Origin: Negativicutes bacterium
GTDB taxonomy: Bacteria > Bacillota_C > Negativicutes > Sporomusales_B > JARLHX01
Assembly: GCA_031292015.1 (NCBI GenBank)
Contig: JARLHY010000042.1
Coordinates: 1 to 62,432, forward strand
Length of the DNA stretch: 62,432 bases
Direction: 5' to 3'
Part shown: in pieces, positions 31,320 to 40,202 of the stretch
Position numbering within the stretch: position 1 is the stretch's first letter
Layout: each line of letters starts with the position of its first letter
Notes under the pieces: model-generated
What the model was told of the DNA's origin: nothing
What the model saw: the letters and a program-made list of their open reading frames with translations, nothing else
The model's database searches: none
Translations under genes and position numbers: made by a program

Positions 31320-33092
31320 ATGGCGAAGGTACGTAGGCTGGTTGCCAGGAACGAGTGGGGTATTACCAGCCGGGAAATGCGGGACATTTTAGATTCGACT
31401 CATGACGCCATTGTGGCGGTAAACGCAAAAGGGGTGATCGTGCTATTCAATACCGCGGCTGAAAGGCTTCTGGGAATAACGGCGTGGGAGGCTTACGGTG
31501 AGTATGCCAAGGATATTATTCCCGGCTCACGCTTGCACCTGGTGTTGGAGACCGGGGTGCCTGAGCTTAATCAGCAGCAGGAAACCGGTGACCGATGTGT
31601 CATTACCAATCGTGTTCCGGTGAAGGATGAAAACAATCGGACCGTCGGCGCCGTGGCGGTGTTCCGGGACATGACGGAAATTCGCCATTTAGCCGAAGAA
31701 ATTACTTGTATGAAAGAAATGCAGGAATTACTCGAGTCCATCATCAACACCACCCAGGATGTCATTTCCGTGGTGGATGATGAAGGGAAAATCATCATGG
31801 TAAATCCGGCATATACGCGTCTGATTGGAATGCGAAAGGAAGAGGTTCTGGGAAAATCGCCTACAGTCGATATCCGCAAGGGAGAAAGTGTCCATTTGCA
31901 TGTCATGAAAACGATGGAGGCGATACGGGGAGTACCGCTACGGGTCGGCCCCGCCAACCGTGAAGTAATCATCAACGCTGCGCCGATTATCGTTAATGGC
32001 CGGTTGCGTGGAAGTGTGGCGGTGGCTCATGATATTTCGGAAATTAAACTGCTTACCGAGGAACTGGCCCGGGTAAAGTCCCTGATCAATCACGGGCAGG
32101 CCCGCTATACTTTCGAAGACATCGTTGCCGCAGGCTCGGCGATGCAAATTGCGGTGGAAAATGCCCGCCGCGCTGCCATTACGCCTGTTACCGTATTGCT
32201 ATCAGGAGAGAGCGGAACCGGAAAGGAATTGTTTGCGCATTCTATACACCATGCAAGCCAGCGCCAATCCAGGCAATTTATCCGGGTGAACTGCGCAGCG
32301 ATACCGGAGACACTGCTGGAAAGCGAGCTTTTTGGTTATGACGCGGGAGCTTTCAGCGGAGCTCTTAAAAGCGGGAAGAAAGGCCTTTTTGAAGAAGCTG
32401 ACGGCGGTACGCTGTTCTTAGACGAGATCAGCGAGATTCCGCCGGCAATTCAGGTAAAATTGCTGCGGGTGCTGCAAGAAAAGGAAATTACCAGAGTGGG
32501 CGGGGTCAAATCAATTAATATTGATGTGCGAATCATCGCCGCCTCGAATCAGAATCTGGATGATGCCATCAAAAAAGGGTCTTTCCGCGAAGACCTCTAT
32601 TACCGTATTAACGTATTTCCCATTGTAATCCCGCCATTGCGCCACCGTATCGAGGAATTGCCGCAACTGGTCAGACACCTGTTGACTAAACTCAATAGAG
32701 AATACGGCCGCAGCATTCAAGGAATAAGTGACAACGCCATAGCCGTTTTGGCCTCATACTATTGGCCGGGTAATGTGCGTGAACTGGAGAATTTCCTCGG
32801 CCGGGTTCTTATCAATATGCGCTTTAATGAATATATCATAAAGGCTGCTCATTTGCCGCCGCTTCATAATATAATGTCTCAAAACCCGGCGCACCAATCG
32901 CAAGAGACTGATATGGTGTTGTCCGGCGGGACTTTATCCGAAAGGCTTGAAGAGACAGAGCGGAGAGTAATAGCCAGCGTTCTTGCCGAGTATAAGGGCA
33001 ATAGGGCCGAAACCGCCCGCCGCCTTAACATTTCATCGCGTAGTTTGTACTATAAGCTGCGCAAGTATAGTATAAAAGAAAGCGAAGTCTGA
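31320..33092 (+). CDS. Sigma-54-dependent activator with two PAS domains
   Basis: About 590 residues. PAS 1 (about 20-130) starts ILDSTHDAIVAVNAKGVIVL; PAS 2 (about 140-255) starts LLESIINTTQDVISVVDDEG. The AAA+ domain (about 275-510) has Walker A GESGTGKE, Walker B GGTLFLDEI, the R-finger region REDLYYRINVFPI and a sigma-54 contact loop written GAFSGA instead of the usual GAFTGA. The C-terminal Fis-type helix-turn-helix is NRAETARRLNISSRSLYYKL. It should hydrolyse ATP to open a sigma-54 promoter. One such promoter stands right after it, before leucine dehydrogenase, so it is probably the local activator. Confidence 0.9.
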   Translation: MAKVRRLVARNEWGITSREMRDILDSTHDAIVAVNAKGVIVLFNTAAERLLGITAWEAYGEYAKDIIPGSRLHLVLETGVPELNQQQETGDRCVITNRVPVKDENNRTVGAVAVFRDMTEIRHLAEEITCMKEMQELLESIINTTQDVISVVDDEGKIIMVNPAYTRLIGMRKEEVLGKSPTVDIRKGESVHLHVMKTMEAIRGVPLRVGPANREVIINAAPIIVNGRLRGSVAVAHDISEIKLLTEELARVKSLINHGQARYTFEDIVAAGSAMQIAVENARRAAITPVTVLLSGESGTGKELFAHSIHHASQRQSRQFIRVNCAAIPETLLESELFGYDAGAFSGALKSGKKGLFEEADGGTLFLDEISEIPPAIQVKLLRVLQEKEITRVGGVKSINIDVRIIAASNQNLDDAIKKGSFREDLYYRINVFPIVIPPLRHRIEELPQLVRHLLTKLNREYGRSIQGISDNAIAVLASYYWPGNVRELENFLGRVLINMRFNEYIIKAAHLPPLHNIMSQNPAHQSQETDMVLSGGTLSERLEETERRVIASVLAEYKGNRAETARRLNISSRSLYYKLRKYSIKESEV

Positions 33093-33106
33093 CATAGTCA
33101 CTGCAA

Positions 33107-33159
33107 AAAAATTCACTGCAGTATTTTGCGAATTATGCAAAATACTGCAGTGAATTTTT
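33107..33159. promoter_or_regulatory. Long perfect palindrome: terminator or activator binding site
   Basis: Perfect 23-base arms (33107-33129 and 33137-33159) around ATTCACTGCAGTATTTTGC, loop GAATTAT, A-tract before and T-tract after. It fits a bidirectional terminator. It also sits 45-95 bases upstream of the -24 element, where a sigma-54 activator would bind. Confidence 0.75.
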
Positions 33160-33202
33160 ATTGCCTGGAAGGCCGTGCGGCTTTTCCAGGCTGCTTTTTA
33201 TC

Positions 33203-33218
33203 TTGGCATATTTCTTGC
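33203..33218 (+). promoter_or_regulatory. Sigma-54 (-24/-12) promoter of the leucine dehydrogenase operon
   Basis: TTGGCATATTTCTTGC matches the consensus TGGCAC-N5-TTGC with correct spacing (TGGCAT, five bases, TTGC) and lies about 50 bases before the start codon. The adjacent upstream gene encodes a sigma-54 activator. Confidence 0.8.
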
Positions 33219-33268
33219 GTTAGATTCTAGTAGGTTCGACACTCAATTTTCTAATGGAGGGAATAAGA

Positions 33269-34348
33269 ATGGAAATTTTCAAGCATCTGGAAAAGTACGG
33301 CTACGAGCAATTGGTTATCTGCCATGATCAGGCATCAGGCCTGAAGGCCATTATCTGCATCCATGACACCACCCTTGGTCCGGCGTTGGGTGGCACCCGT
33401 ATGTGGAAATATGAGAGCGAAGATGCTGCTATTTTGGACGCTATGCGACTCGCCAGGGGCATGAGTTATAAAAACGCTGCTGCCGGACTCAATCTGGGGG
33501 GGGCCAAAGCCGTCATTATCGGAGATTCAAAAACAGACAAGAGTGAAGCGCTTTTCCGGGCCTTTGGCCGCTTCGTCCAAAGTTTAAACGGCAGGTATAT
33601 CACCGCTGAAGATGTGGGGACATCCGTAGAAGACATGGAGTATATTCGCATGGAAACCAATTATGTGGCCGGTTTGGGTTCTTTTGCCGGGTCCAGTGGC
33701 GACCCATCCCCCATAACTGCCTGTGGTACCTGGCAGGGCATCAAGGCTTGCGCGAAGGAAGTGTGGGGCTCGGATTCCCTTGAGGGGAAAATCGTGGCTG
33801 TGCAAGGGCTGGGACATGTCGGCTACACTCTTTGCAAGCATCTTGACGAGAGCGGAGCCAACCTCATTGTTACTGATATCAGTGACGAAAATATCTGTCG
33901 CGTTGTAAATGAATTTGGCGCCAAAGCCGTCGCCCCTGGCGAGATCTACGGTGCGGCATGCGATATCTTTGCCCCCTGCGCTTTAGGGGCCGTAATCAAT
34001 GATGAAACAATTCCTCAATTAAAGTGCCGTATCGTCGCCGGGGCTGCCAATAACCAGTTGAAAGAAGAGCGTCACGGCGACATTCTGTCTGCCAAGGGCA
34101 TCTTGTATGCACCTGATTTCATTATCAATGCAGGCGGTGTCATGAATGTGGCGGACGAATTATTGGAAGGGGGATACAATCGTAACCGGGCGATGCACAA
34201 AGTGGATACCATTTACAACAACATTGAAAAAGTGATCGCCATTGCCAAACGGGATGACATTCCCACCTATAAAGCGGCAGATATCCTGGCTGAGGAGCGA
34301 ATCGCAGTCATCCGTAAAGTGAAAAAAACTTTGCTGCCATGCGGTTAA
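33269..34348 (+). CDS. Leucine (branched-chain amino acid) dehydrogenase
   Basis: 359 residues from the ATG eight bases after GGAGGG. Landmarks of the Glu/Leu/Phe/Val dehydrogenase family: [31 protein letters not shown] with the two active-site lysines, [12 protein letters not shown], the NAD-binding [13 protein letters not shown] and NNQL. It reversibly deaminates leucine, valine or isoleucine to the 2-oxo acid with NAD+. Context (sigma-54 activator upstream, amino-acid permease downstream) points to catabolism of branched-chain amino acids, in line with the liv operon at the other end of the window. Confidence 0.85.
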   Translation: MEIFKHLEKYGYEQLVICHDQASGLKAIICIHDTTLGPALGGTRMWKYESEDAAILDAMRLARGMSYKNAAAGLNLGGAKAVIIGDSKTDKSEALFRAFGRFVQSLNGRYITAEDVGTSVEDMEYIRMETNYVAGLGSFAGSSGDPSPITACGTWQGIKACAKEVWGSDSLEGKIVAVQGLGHVGYTLCKHLDESGANLIVTDISDENICRVVNEFGAKAVAPGEIYGAACDIFAPCALGAVINDETIPQLKCRIVAGAANNQLKEERHGDILSAKGILYAPDFIINAGGVMNVADELLEGGYNRNRAMHKVDTIYNNIEKVIAIAKRDDIPTYKAADILAEERIAVIRKVKKTLLPCG

Positions 34349-34443
34349 CCTGATTGTTTGGCTGGCAGCGCAAGGGGGAGGATGAGCGGTAAAAGTGAAA
34401 ACGTGCTAAAGGTTGTCCGACAATAATGAGAGGGGGAAAAGAA

Positions 34444-35853
34444 ATGAGTCTTTTCCGCACGAAGAACATTGCGGAACTGATACGGGGGACCGAAAAACAT
34501 GCCCTGAAAAAGACCCTTGGTTCGCTGGATCTGGTACTATTGGGTATTGGCTGCATTATCGGCACAGGCATATTCGTGCTTACCGGAGTCGCGGCAGCAA
34601 AATTCGCCGGACCGGGAATCATGCTGTCCTTTGTTTTATCCGGCCTTGCCTGCGCATTCGCCGCTTTGGCGTATGCCGAACTTGCAGCCATGGTACCGGT
34701 GGCTGGCAGCGCCTACACCTTTGCCTATGCCTCCCTGGGGGAAATCGTCGCCTTTGTCGTAGGCTGGGCGCTGGTCTGCGAATACACTGTCGGGGCGTCG
34801 GCAGTTGCCGCCGGCTGGTCAGGCTATATGGTCGGGCTGCTGAAATCGGCGGGAATTATCCTGCCATCTGCGTGGACGGCTGTCCCCGCGGATGGAGGCA
34901 TCTTAAATGTTCCTGCTGTTTTAATTGTTTCGTTCCTAACCTTCTTATTGACTCTGGGCACCAAAGAAAGTGCAAACTTGAATAAAATCTTGGTTTTGAT
35001 CAAACTAGGGTGTGTTGCTCTTTTCCTATTCCTGGCGACTCCTCATGTAAATCCTCTAAACTGGCAGCCTTTCCTCCCTTATGGACTAAGCGGCGTGGCC
35101 ACCGGTGCGGCCATCGTATTCTTTGCCTACATCGGGTTTGATGCTGTATCCACCGCAGCAGAAGAATGCAAAAACCCCAACCGGGACATCCCCATTGGGA
35201 TTATTGGGTCGCTGGTTGTCTGTACCGTGTTGTATATTGCGGTAGCGGCCGTACTGACAGGCGTAGTTCCTTATTCGTCGCTAAATAACAGCGAACCGGT
35301 GGCTTATGCTCTTCGCGCCGTCGGCCTCAACTTTGGCAGCGCCGTGGTAGCGTTGGGGGCCATATGCGGGATTACCACCGTATTATTGGTTATGATTTAC
35401 GGGCAAACCCGCGTATTTTTGGCGATGGCCCGGGACGGGATGATTCCGCAAAGCCTGGTGAAGATTCACCCTAAGTACGGAACCCCCCATACCATCACCA
35501 TCATTACCGGCATTGTAGTATCTGTATTAAGCGGGTTGCTGCCTATCAACATTATCGCCGAGTTGTGCAATATGGGAACGCTTTTCGCGTTTTGTGTAGT
35601 TTCTATTGGCGTATGGGTGCTGCGTAGGACACAACCTGATGTTCACCGGCCGTTCCGATGTCCGGCAATAGGGGTGGTGGTTCCGCTGGCGGTACTTTTC
35701 TGCGGTTACCTGATCGCCAATTTGCCTGTGGAAACCTTTATTTTCTTCGGGTCATGGTATGTTGTAGGTATGATGGTCTACTTTTCATACAGCCGTTATC
35801 ACAGCACTTTAGCCAAAAACCAAGATGGCGTCTCTCTGCAGCAAGAGAGTTAA
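34444..35853 (+). CDS. APC-superfamily amino acid permease (CAT/YfnA-like)
   Basis: 469 residues with about 12 membrane helices. The N-terminal KKTLGSLDLVLLGIGCIIGT and GTGIFVLTG contain the unwound helix-1 motif G-I-G-x-I-I-G-T-G that binds the amino-acid carboxylate. Further signatures are VPVAGSAYTFAYASLGE and FFAYIGFDAVSTAAEE. It imports amino acids at the cell membrane, probably the substrate of the preceding dehydrogenase. ATG at 34444, with AGAGGGGG upstream. It sits about 95 bases after the dehydrogenase with no terminator between them, so both likely respond to the sigma-54 promoter. Confidence 0.85.
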   Translation: MSLFRTKNIAELIRGTEKHALKKTLGSLDLVLLGIGCIIGTGIFVLTGVAAAKFAGPGIMLSFVLSGLACAFAALAYAELAAMVPVAGSAYTFAYASLGEIVAFVVGWALVCEYTVGASAVAAGWSGYMVGLLKSAGIILPSAWTAVPADGGILNVPAVLIVSFLTFLLTLGTKESANLNKILVLIKLGCVALFLFLATPHVNPLNWQPFLPYGLSGVATGAAIVFFAYIGFDAVSTAAEECKNPNRDIPIGIIGSLVVCTVLYIAVAAVLTGVVPYSSLNNSEPVAYALRAVGLNFGSAVVALGAICGITTVLLVMIYGQTRVFLAMARDGMIPQSLVKIHPKYGTPHTITIITGIVVSVLSGLLPINIIAELCNMGTLFAFCVVSIGVWVLRRTQPDVHRPFRCPAIGVVVPLAVLFCGYLIANLPVETFIFFGSWYVVGMMVYFSYSRYHSTLAKNQDGVSLQQES

Positions 35854-35901
35854 AAGCGACATAACAGGATTATAAAAATTTCAGCAATGGTATTTATGGG
35901 C

Positions 35902-35951
35902 AACAAAAGAGAAATGGCCTGGAGTAGCCGGGTCCATTTCTCTTTTGTTTT
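35902..35951 (+). terminator. Terminator after the permease gene
   Basis: AACAAAAGAGAAATGG pairs with CCATTTCTCTTTTGTT, T-run at the end. Confidence 0.85.
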
Positions 35952-36101
35952 ATGCATCCGTGGTAGCGCTATACTCCTTGCTCCTGATTTGAAGATACAG
36001 TATTTGCCGGAAAGGATTTAATAGATAAATATAATAAATGTCTTGATATATTATAGATGATGATATAATATGTCTATATAAAACTGTTTGAGGTGTTGAA
36101 T

Positions 36102-36866
36102 ATGACCGAGATGTCCGAACTGTTCTGGCAGGCGTCGCTGCAGGAAATGAAACAAGGCTACCTCTACCGGCCGGAAAGCGACGAGTTCATCTGTCTGATC
36201 TGCGGGAAAAGCGTGGCCAACGGTGTTATTTATCCCAGCGACGGTCAGCTTTATGAAGCCTCCAGATACATCAGGCTCCACATTGCCCAGTGCCACCGTT
36301 CACCTTTTCATGTTCTGCTCGACCTGGACAAAAAACTCACCGGCCTGACCGAGCATCAGAAAACCCTGCTGGGGCTGTTTTATGAAGGAAAAAGCGATGC
36401 AGACGTGGCCAAACAGATGGGGACCGGCAGCGTATCCACCATCCGCAATCATCGTTTTTCCCTGCGGGAAAAACAAAAACAGGCCAAAGTATTTCTGGCT
36501 GTTATGGAACTTTTAAGCGAACAGATTCCCAAGAAGGATGCCTTTATCGACATACCCCGCAGCACCCTTCAGGTGGATGACCGCTTTGCCATAACCGAGC
36601 AGGAGAACGAGAAAATACTGAGCGCCTATTTTAAACTTGGGCCGGCTGGACCGCTTGATGTCTTCCCAACCAAGGAGAAAAAACGGGTGGCCATCTTGCG
36701 GCATCTGATGAAATTCTTTGATCCTGACAAAACCTACCATGAAAAGGAAGTCAACGCCATTCTTCAGCCCTTCTACCCTGACTATGTGCTGCTTCGCCGC
36801 AGCCTGATCGACTACGGTTTTCTCGACCGGACCTATGACGGCAGTTCTTACTGGGTGAAACTTTAG
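36102..36866 (+). CDS. DUF2087-containing transcriptional regulator
   Basis: 254 residues, ATG six bases after GAGGTG. The N-terminal part has a Cys pair (ICLICGK) plus a His/Cys (HIAQCHR) that could hold zinc. The middle has a LuxR-like helix-turn-helix (LTEHQKTLLGLFYEGKSDAD, then VAKQMGTGSVSTIRNHRF). The C-terminal 90 residues have the DUF2087 pattern FPTKEKKRVAILRHLMKFFD and YHEKEVNAILQPFYPDYVLL, which ends in a DYGFLDR winged helix. It is probably a DNA-binding regulator. It is followed 20 bases later by a GIY-YIG-like gene, a pairing that suggests one operon. Confidence 0.8.
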   Translation: MTEMSELFWQASLQEMKQGYLYRPESDEFICLICGKSVANGVIYPSDGQLYEASRYIRLHIAQCHRSPFHVLLDLDKKLTGLTEHQKTLLGLFYEGKSDADVAKQMGTGSVSTIRNHRFSLREKQKQAKVFLAVMELLSEQIPKKDAFIDIPRSTLQVDDRFAITEQENEKILSAYFKLGPAGPLDVFPTKEKKRVAILRHLMKFFDPDKTYHEKEVNAILQPFYPDYVLLRRSLIDYGFLDRTYDGSSYWVKL

Positions 36867-36894
36867 GGAGGGAGCAACAAAGGAGATGAACAAA

Positions 36895-37260
36895 ATGGAT
36901 AAACGTAAAGAACTGAAATTAGCCTACAAGATGAATCCCCGCCCCATGGGCGTGTACCGGCTGAAGAACAGCGGCAGCAACAAAAGCCTGGTCGGCAGCA
37001 GCATGAATCTGCCGGGAAAAAAGAACAGCATCTTTTTTCAGCTTGAACTAGGCAGCTTCCCCAACAAGGCGGTCCAGGCCGACTGGAACGCGCACGGGCC
37101 GGATACCTTCACCTTCGAAATTCTCGAAACCATCAAACCGGCGGAAATCCCTGAAACCGATTGGCGTGAAGCCGTCACCGCGCTGGAGGAAAAGTGGCTC
37201 GACAAGCTGCAGCCTTACGGCGACAACGGCTATAACATCCGCAAAATTGAGCAGAGTTAA
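36895..37260 (+). CDS. GIY-YIG-like small protein with altered catalytic loop
   Basis: 121 residues. MGVYRLKNSGSNKSLVGSS is the GIY...YIG pair (here GVY and LVG), and the later FEILE supplies the usual Glu. The Arg that normally follows the YIG strand is not visible (sequence there is MNLPGKKNSIFF), so nuclease activity is doubtful. The ATG at 36895 is used because AAAGGAG ends directly before the ATG at 36886. It may act with the upstream DUF2087 regulator; the function is unknown. Confidence 0.7.
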   Translation: MDKRKELKLAYKMNPRPMGVYRLKNSGSNKSLVGSSMNLPGKKNSIFFQLELGSFPNKAVQADWNAHGPDTFTFEILETIKPAEIPETDWREAVTALEEKWLDKLQPYGDNGYNIRKIEQS

Positions 37261-37307
37261 AAGCGGGGCGACGAAGTAAGCTAACAGTTTTTCAATGTGG
37301 AAAGGAA

Positions 37308-37525
37308 TCGCGAGGTCGCAAAAGGGTCCGACGGCGTTGTGGAGGATGTAGGCGCTGTTGGCTAAAATTTGCCGGTAACGGCATCGTACGTGCAGCCATG
37401 GAGGGCTGCACGAGGAGCCCCTGCGCATGGATGCGTCATGGGCGACGGTACGATAGCCGTCGGCCTTAGCCTTACAGCGCCTTTAGCCGGAACTCCGCCC
37501 GTCCGGCATTTTTGCGGTTTCGCCA
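37308..37525 (+). repeat. Large cloverleaf-shaped palindromic element
   Basis: This element fills most of the 392-base gap before tyrS. From outside in: 37310-37347 is imperfectly complementary to 37486-37523 (GCGAGGTCGCAAAAGG versus GCGAAACCGCAAAAAT and beyond); AGGCGCTGTTGGCTAA (37350-37365) pairs with TTAGCCTTACAGCGCCT (37466-37482); ACGGCATCGTAC (37378-37389) pairs with GTACGATAGCCGT (37448-37460); and two closed hairpins sit inside, GTGCAGCC-ATGGAG-GGCTGCAC (37390-37411) and GCCC...GGGC with CGCAT/ATGCG (37417-37443). No transposase is near. Confidence 0.7.
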
Positions 37526-37561
37526 TCGCGGTAGTTGTGAAAATTATTTCAAAATAGTAAA

Positions 37562-37596
37562 AAGTGAGAGACTGAAAATTCCAGTCTCTCACTTTA
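37562..37596. terminator. Bidirectional terminator before tyrS 3' end
   Basis: AGTGAGAGACTG-AAAATTC-CAGTCTCTCACT with A and T tracts on the two sides. Confidence 0.85.
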
Positions 37597-37652
37597 TCTG
37601 TTTGTTTAAAACAAGTTGTATAATTTTACAGTCTGGTCTTGTATGAAGAATA

Positions 37653-38870
37653 TTACTCCACAACAATGCGGTGATAGGTCTTCTTGCCCTTGCGCACCAG
37701 CAGGCTGCCATCGGCGAAGAGGTCGGCGGTGAGCAGGAGGTCCTGGTCAGTCACCTTGCTGTCGCCGAGATAGAGACCGCCACCCTGGATTAGCCGGCGC
37801 CCCTCGCCTTTGGAGGGGACAATGCCGGTGGCGGCGAGGATGTCCAGCAGCTTGCCGCCCACCTGATCCGGCGTGATAGTCACCGTGGGGACGTTGTCCA
37901 GCGCCCCGGCGCCGCCGAACAGGGCTTCCGCCGCCTGGCGGGCCTTTTCCGCTTCCTCCTGGCCGTGGATGAGCTTGGTCACCTCAAAGGCCAGCGTCTT
38001 TTTGGCGATATTGATTTCCTGATCCTTCAGAGCTCCCAGCCGCCGGACTTCGTCCATCGGCAGGAACGTCAGGAGAGCCAGACACTTTTCCACATCGGCG
38101 TCATCGACGTTGCGCCAGTACTGGTAAAAATCGTAGGGCGACGTCTTGGCGGCGTCCAGCCACAGGGCGCCTTTTTCTGTCTTGCCCATCTTGCGGCCGT
38201 CGCTGGTGGCCAGCAGCGTGAAAGTAAGACCGTAGGCCAGTTTTCCTTCCTTGCGCCGGATCAGGTCGGCCCCGGCCAGGATATTCGACCACTGGTCGTC
38301 GCCGCCCATCTGCATCACGCAGCCGGTCTGGCGGTTGAGTTCAAGGAAATCGTAGGCCTGCATCAGCATATAGTTGAACTCCAGGAACGAGAGCCCCTTT
38401 TCCAGACGCTGCTTGAAGCATTCGGCGGTCAGCATGCGGTTGACCGAAAAATGGACGCCGATTTCCCGCAGAAACTGGACATAGTTCAGCGCCAGCAGCC
38501 AGTCAGCGTTGTTGAGCATCAGCGCCTTGCCATCCGAAAAGTCAATGAAGCGGCGCATCTGCTCTTTGAAGCGTTCGCCGTTCTGAGCGATTTCTTCCAG
38601 GGTCATCATTTTGCGCATATCGGTTTTGCCGGAGGGATCGCCCACCATCGTCGTTCCGCCGCCGATGAGGCAGATGGGGCGATGTCCGGCTTTCTGCATA
38701 TGGGACATGACCATCATCGCCAGAAAATGGCCGACATGCAGGCTATCGGCGGTGGGATCGAAGCCGATATAAAACGTGATCTTCTCTTTGGCAAGAAGCT
38801 CGGCGATTTCGTCTTCATGGGTCAACTGCTGCACATAGCCGCGTTCTTTCAGGGTGTCAAGGACTGTCAT
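37653..38870 (-). CDS. tyrS: Tyrosyl-tRNA synthetase
   Basis: 405 residues from the ATG at 38870, seven bases after GGAGG. Class I synthetase motifs are [15 protein letters not shown] (HIGH-type site), [27 protein letters not shown] and KMGKTE (KMSKS-type loop). The C-terminal 65 residues form an S4 RNA-binding domain ([16 protein letters not shown]). It charges tRNA-Tyr with tyrosine. Expression is governed by a Tyr T-box leader just upstream. The Tyr specificity is supported by a UAC codon in that leader. Confidence 0.92.
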   Translation of the reverse strand: MTVLDTLKERGYVQQLTHEDEIAELLAKEKITFYIGFDPTADSLHVGHFLAMMVMSHMQKAGHRPICLIGGGTTMVGDPSGKTDMRKMMTLEEIAQNGERFKEQMRRFIDFSDGKALMLNNADWLLALNYVQFLREIGVHFSVNRMLTAECFKQRLEKGLSFLEFNYMLMQAYDFLELNRQTGCVMQMGGDDQWSNILAGADLIRRKEGKLAYGLTFTLLATSDGRKMGKTEKGALWLDAAKTSPYDFYQYWRNVDDADVEKCLALLTFLPMDEVRRLGALKDQEINIAKKTLAFEVTKLIHGQEEAEKARQAAEALFGGAGALDNVPTVTITPDQVGGKLLDILAATGIVPSKGEGRRLIQGGGLYLGDSKVTDQDLLLTADLFADGSLLVRKGKKTYHRIVVE

Positions 38871-38923
38871 TGGCAAACCTCCTTCAAATAACCGGACCGG
38901 TGTCCGGCGGGGAATAGAAAATA

Positions 38924-39180
38924 GTAAAAGCCCGTCCCTGGTCAGGGACGGGCCAAAACCCGCGGTACCACCCTTGTTGCTGCTGGTATCAGCCGCTCAA
39001 GCGAAGATGAATCATCTTCGACGCCCGTTAACGGCGGCGCACCGGCCCGGCTTACTCACTGTCGCTTTCAGCCTGCTGCTCCCAGGTGTATTTTCGACCG
39101 CTTAGCCTGCCGGGTTTCACCAACCCCCGGCTCTCTGCAAGGCCAAACCGGCGTACTTTTCCTGCTCATCACGTTTTTCC
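38924..39180 (-). ncRNA. T-box riboswitch (Tyr) controlling tyrS
   Basis: On the minus strand the conserved T-box sequence AGGGTGGTACCGCGGG lies at 38959-38974 and is followed by a terminator hairpin CCCGTCCCTG...CAGGGACGGG with T-run (38924-38957). Upstream, stem I has the AGTA and GGTTGGTG-type bulge elements and a loop containing TAC (39088-39090), the tyrosine specifier. Uncharged tRNA-Tyr should stabilise the antiterminator and turn on tyrS. Confidence 0.92.
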
Positions 39181-39197
39181 CTATGGATACTATCTGT

Positions 39198-39226
39198 AAT
39201 ATAGCAGGATAATATGCGGTTGTCAA
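39198..39226 (-). promoter_or_regulatory. Sigma-A-type promoter of the T-box-tyrS transcript
   Basis: Minus strand TTGACA (39226-39221), 17-base spacer, TATATT (39203-39198), placed just ahead of the T-box. Confidence 0.8.
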
Positions 39227-39238
39227 TCCACGCAGTGG

Positions 39239-39526
39239 CTACTCTTTCACCACTTTCACCGAGTGCCAGAAGGCGATGTAATCTTTGATATTGGCCGCCG
39301 CCGCCTTGGGGTCGGGATAATACCAGGCCGCGTTTTCATCGGTGGTACCGTCCGCTTCCACGCTGTAGTAACTGGCGGTGCCTTTCCAGGGACAGACGGT
39401 ATGCTCGTCGCTGGCCCTCAGATATTCCTTTCTCACATCCTGGGGCGGAAAGTAGTAGTTGCCTTCCAGCAGGATGGGACTGTCGGTCTGGGCGATGAGG
39501 GTATCCTTGAAGTAGGCTTTGATCAT
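39239..39526 (-). CDS. DUF427 protein
   Basis: 95 residues, ATG behind GGAGG. The pattern RKEYLRASDEHTVCPWKGTA followed by AAWYYPDPKAAAANIKDYIAFWH is the DUF427 signature (E/D...T.CP.KG.A..Y...). The family is a small beta-rich protein of unknown role. It is the last gene on the transcript of the osmoprotectant ABC genes, 18 bases after them, but that link may be only positional. Confidence 0.85.
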   Translation of the reverse strand: MIKAYFKDTLIAQTDSPILLEGNYYFPPQDVRKEYLRASDEHTVCPWKGTASYYSVEADGTTDENAAWYYPDPKAAAANIKDYIAFWHSVKVVKE

Positions 39527-39544
39527 GATAAAACCTCCTGCTCG

Positions 39545-40201
39545 TTAGTCTGAGTTTCCCTTTACGGTCCGGGCAACCCGGCTTTGCAGCCAGCCCAGGC
39601 CTCGTTCGGCTCCTACGGCGGTGAGCGCTACCAGCAGTGTTCCGCAGAGCAGCATGCCGTCATGGGCGGTGCGGATGCCCTGGAGGATGATCGTTCCCAG
39701 ACCGCCGCCGCCGATGAATACAGCGAAAGTTGCCACCGAGATATTCATTACCACCGAGGTGCGGATACCGGCGATAATTTTGGGGAAGGCCAGCGGCAGC
39801 TCGACTTTTACCAGCAGTTGCCGGCTGCAGGCCCCCATACCCTGCGCTGCTTCGACAATCGCCGGGTCGATGTCGGCCAGGCCGGTGCGGGTATTGTAGA
39901 GCACCGGCATGATGCCGTAGATCACCAGGGCGATCAGGGCCGGGAATGTACCAATGCCGAGGACCGGAATCAGCAGGCCGAACAATGCCAGAATCGGTAT
40001 CGTGTACAGCGTGCCGGCGATCTTCAGCACCGGCTGCCGCAAGGAAGGAAGGCGATGGATCGCCACCCCTAGCGGCACGCCGATGACGGTGGTCAGCAGG
40101 CTGGATACCGCCACAAGGTATAACTGGCTGCCCAAAGCCGCCAGCAGGACGTCAGGTTTGTCGTGGAGAAAATGGAGGGCCTGTTCCATTACCGACTCCA
40201 T
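39545..40201 (-). CDS. Osmoprotectant ABC transporter permease (OpuC-type)
   Basis: 218 residues from the ATG at 40201 (GGAGGGTTAGC upstream, overlapping the stop of the ATPase gene). Five to six membrane helices and the BPD permease loop EAAQGMGACSRQLLVKVELPLAFPKIIAGI, written with the EAA...G motif. It pairs with the second permease at 42234 to form the channel for glycine betaine, choline, carnitine or similar solutes. The open frame upstream of 40201 only reads across the ATPase gene. Confidence 0.88.
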   Translation of the reverse strand: MESVMEQALHFLHDKPDVLLAALGSQLYLVAVSSLLTTVIGVPLGVAIHRLPSLRQPVLKIAGTLYTIPILALFGLLIPVLGIGTFPALIALVIYGIMPVLYNTRTGLADIDPAIVEAAQGMGACSRQLLVKVELPLAFPKIIAGIRTSVVMNISVATFAVFIGGGGLGTIILQGIRTAHDGMLLCGTLLVALTAVGAERGLGWLQSRVARTVKGNSD

Positions 40202-40202
40202 G

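Noticed and set aside
37965..38891. 309-codon plus-strand frame opposite tyrS
   Set aside because: Antisense to an unmistakable tyrosyl-tRNA synthetase; GC-rich third positions keep it open.
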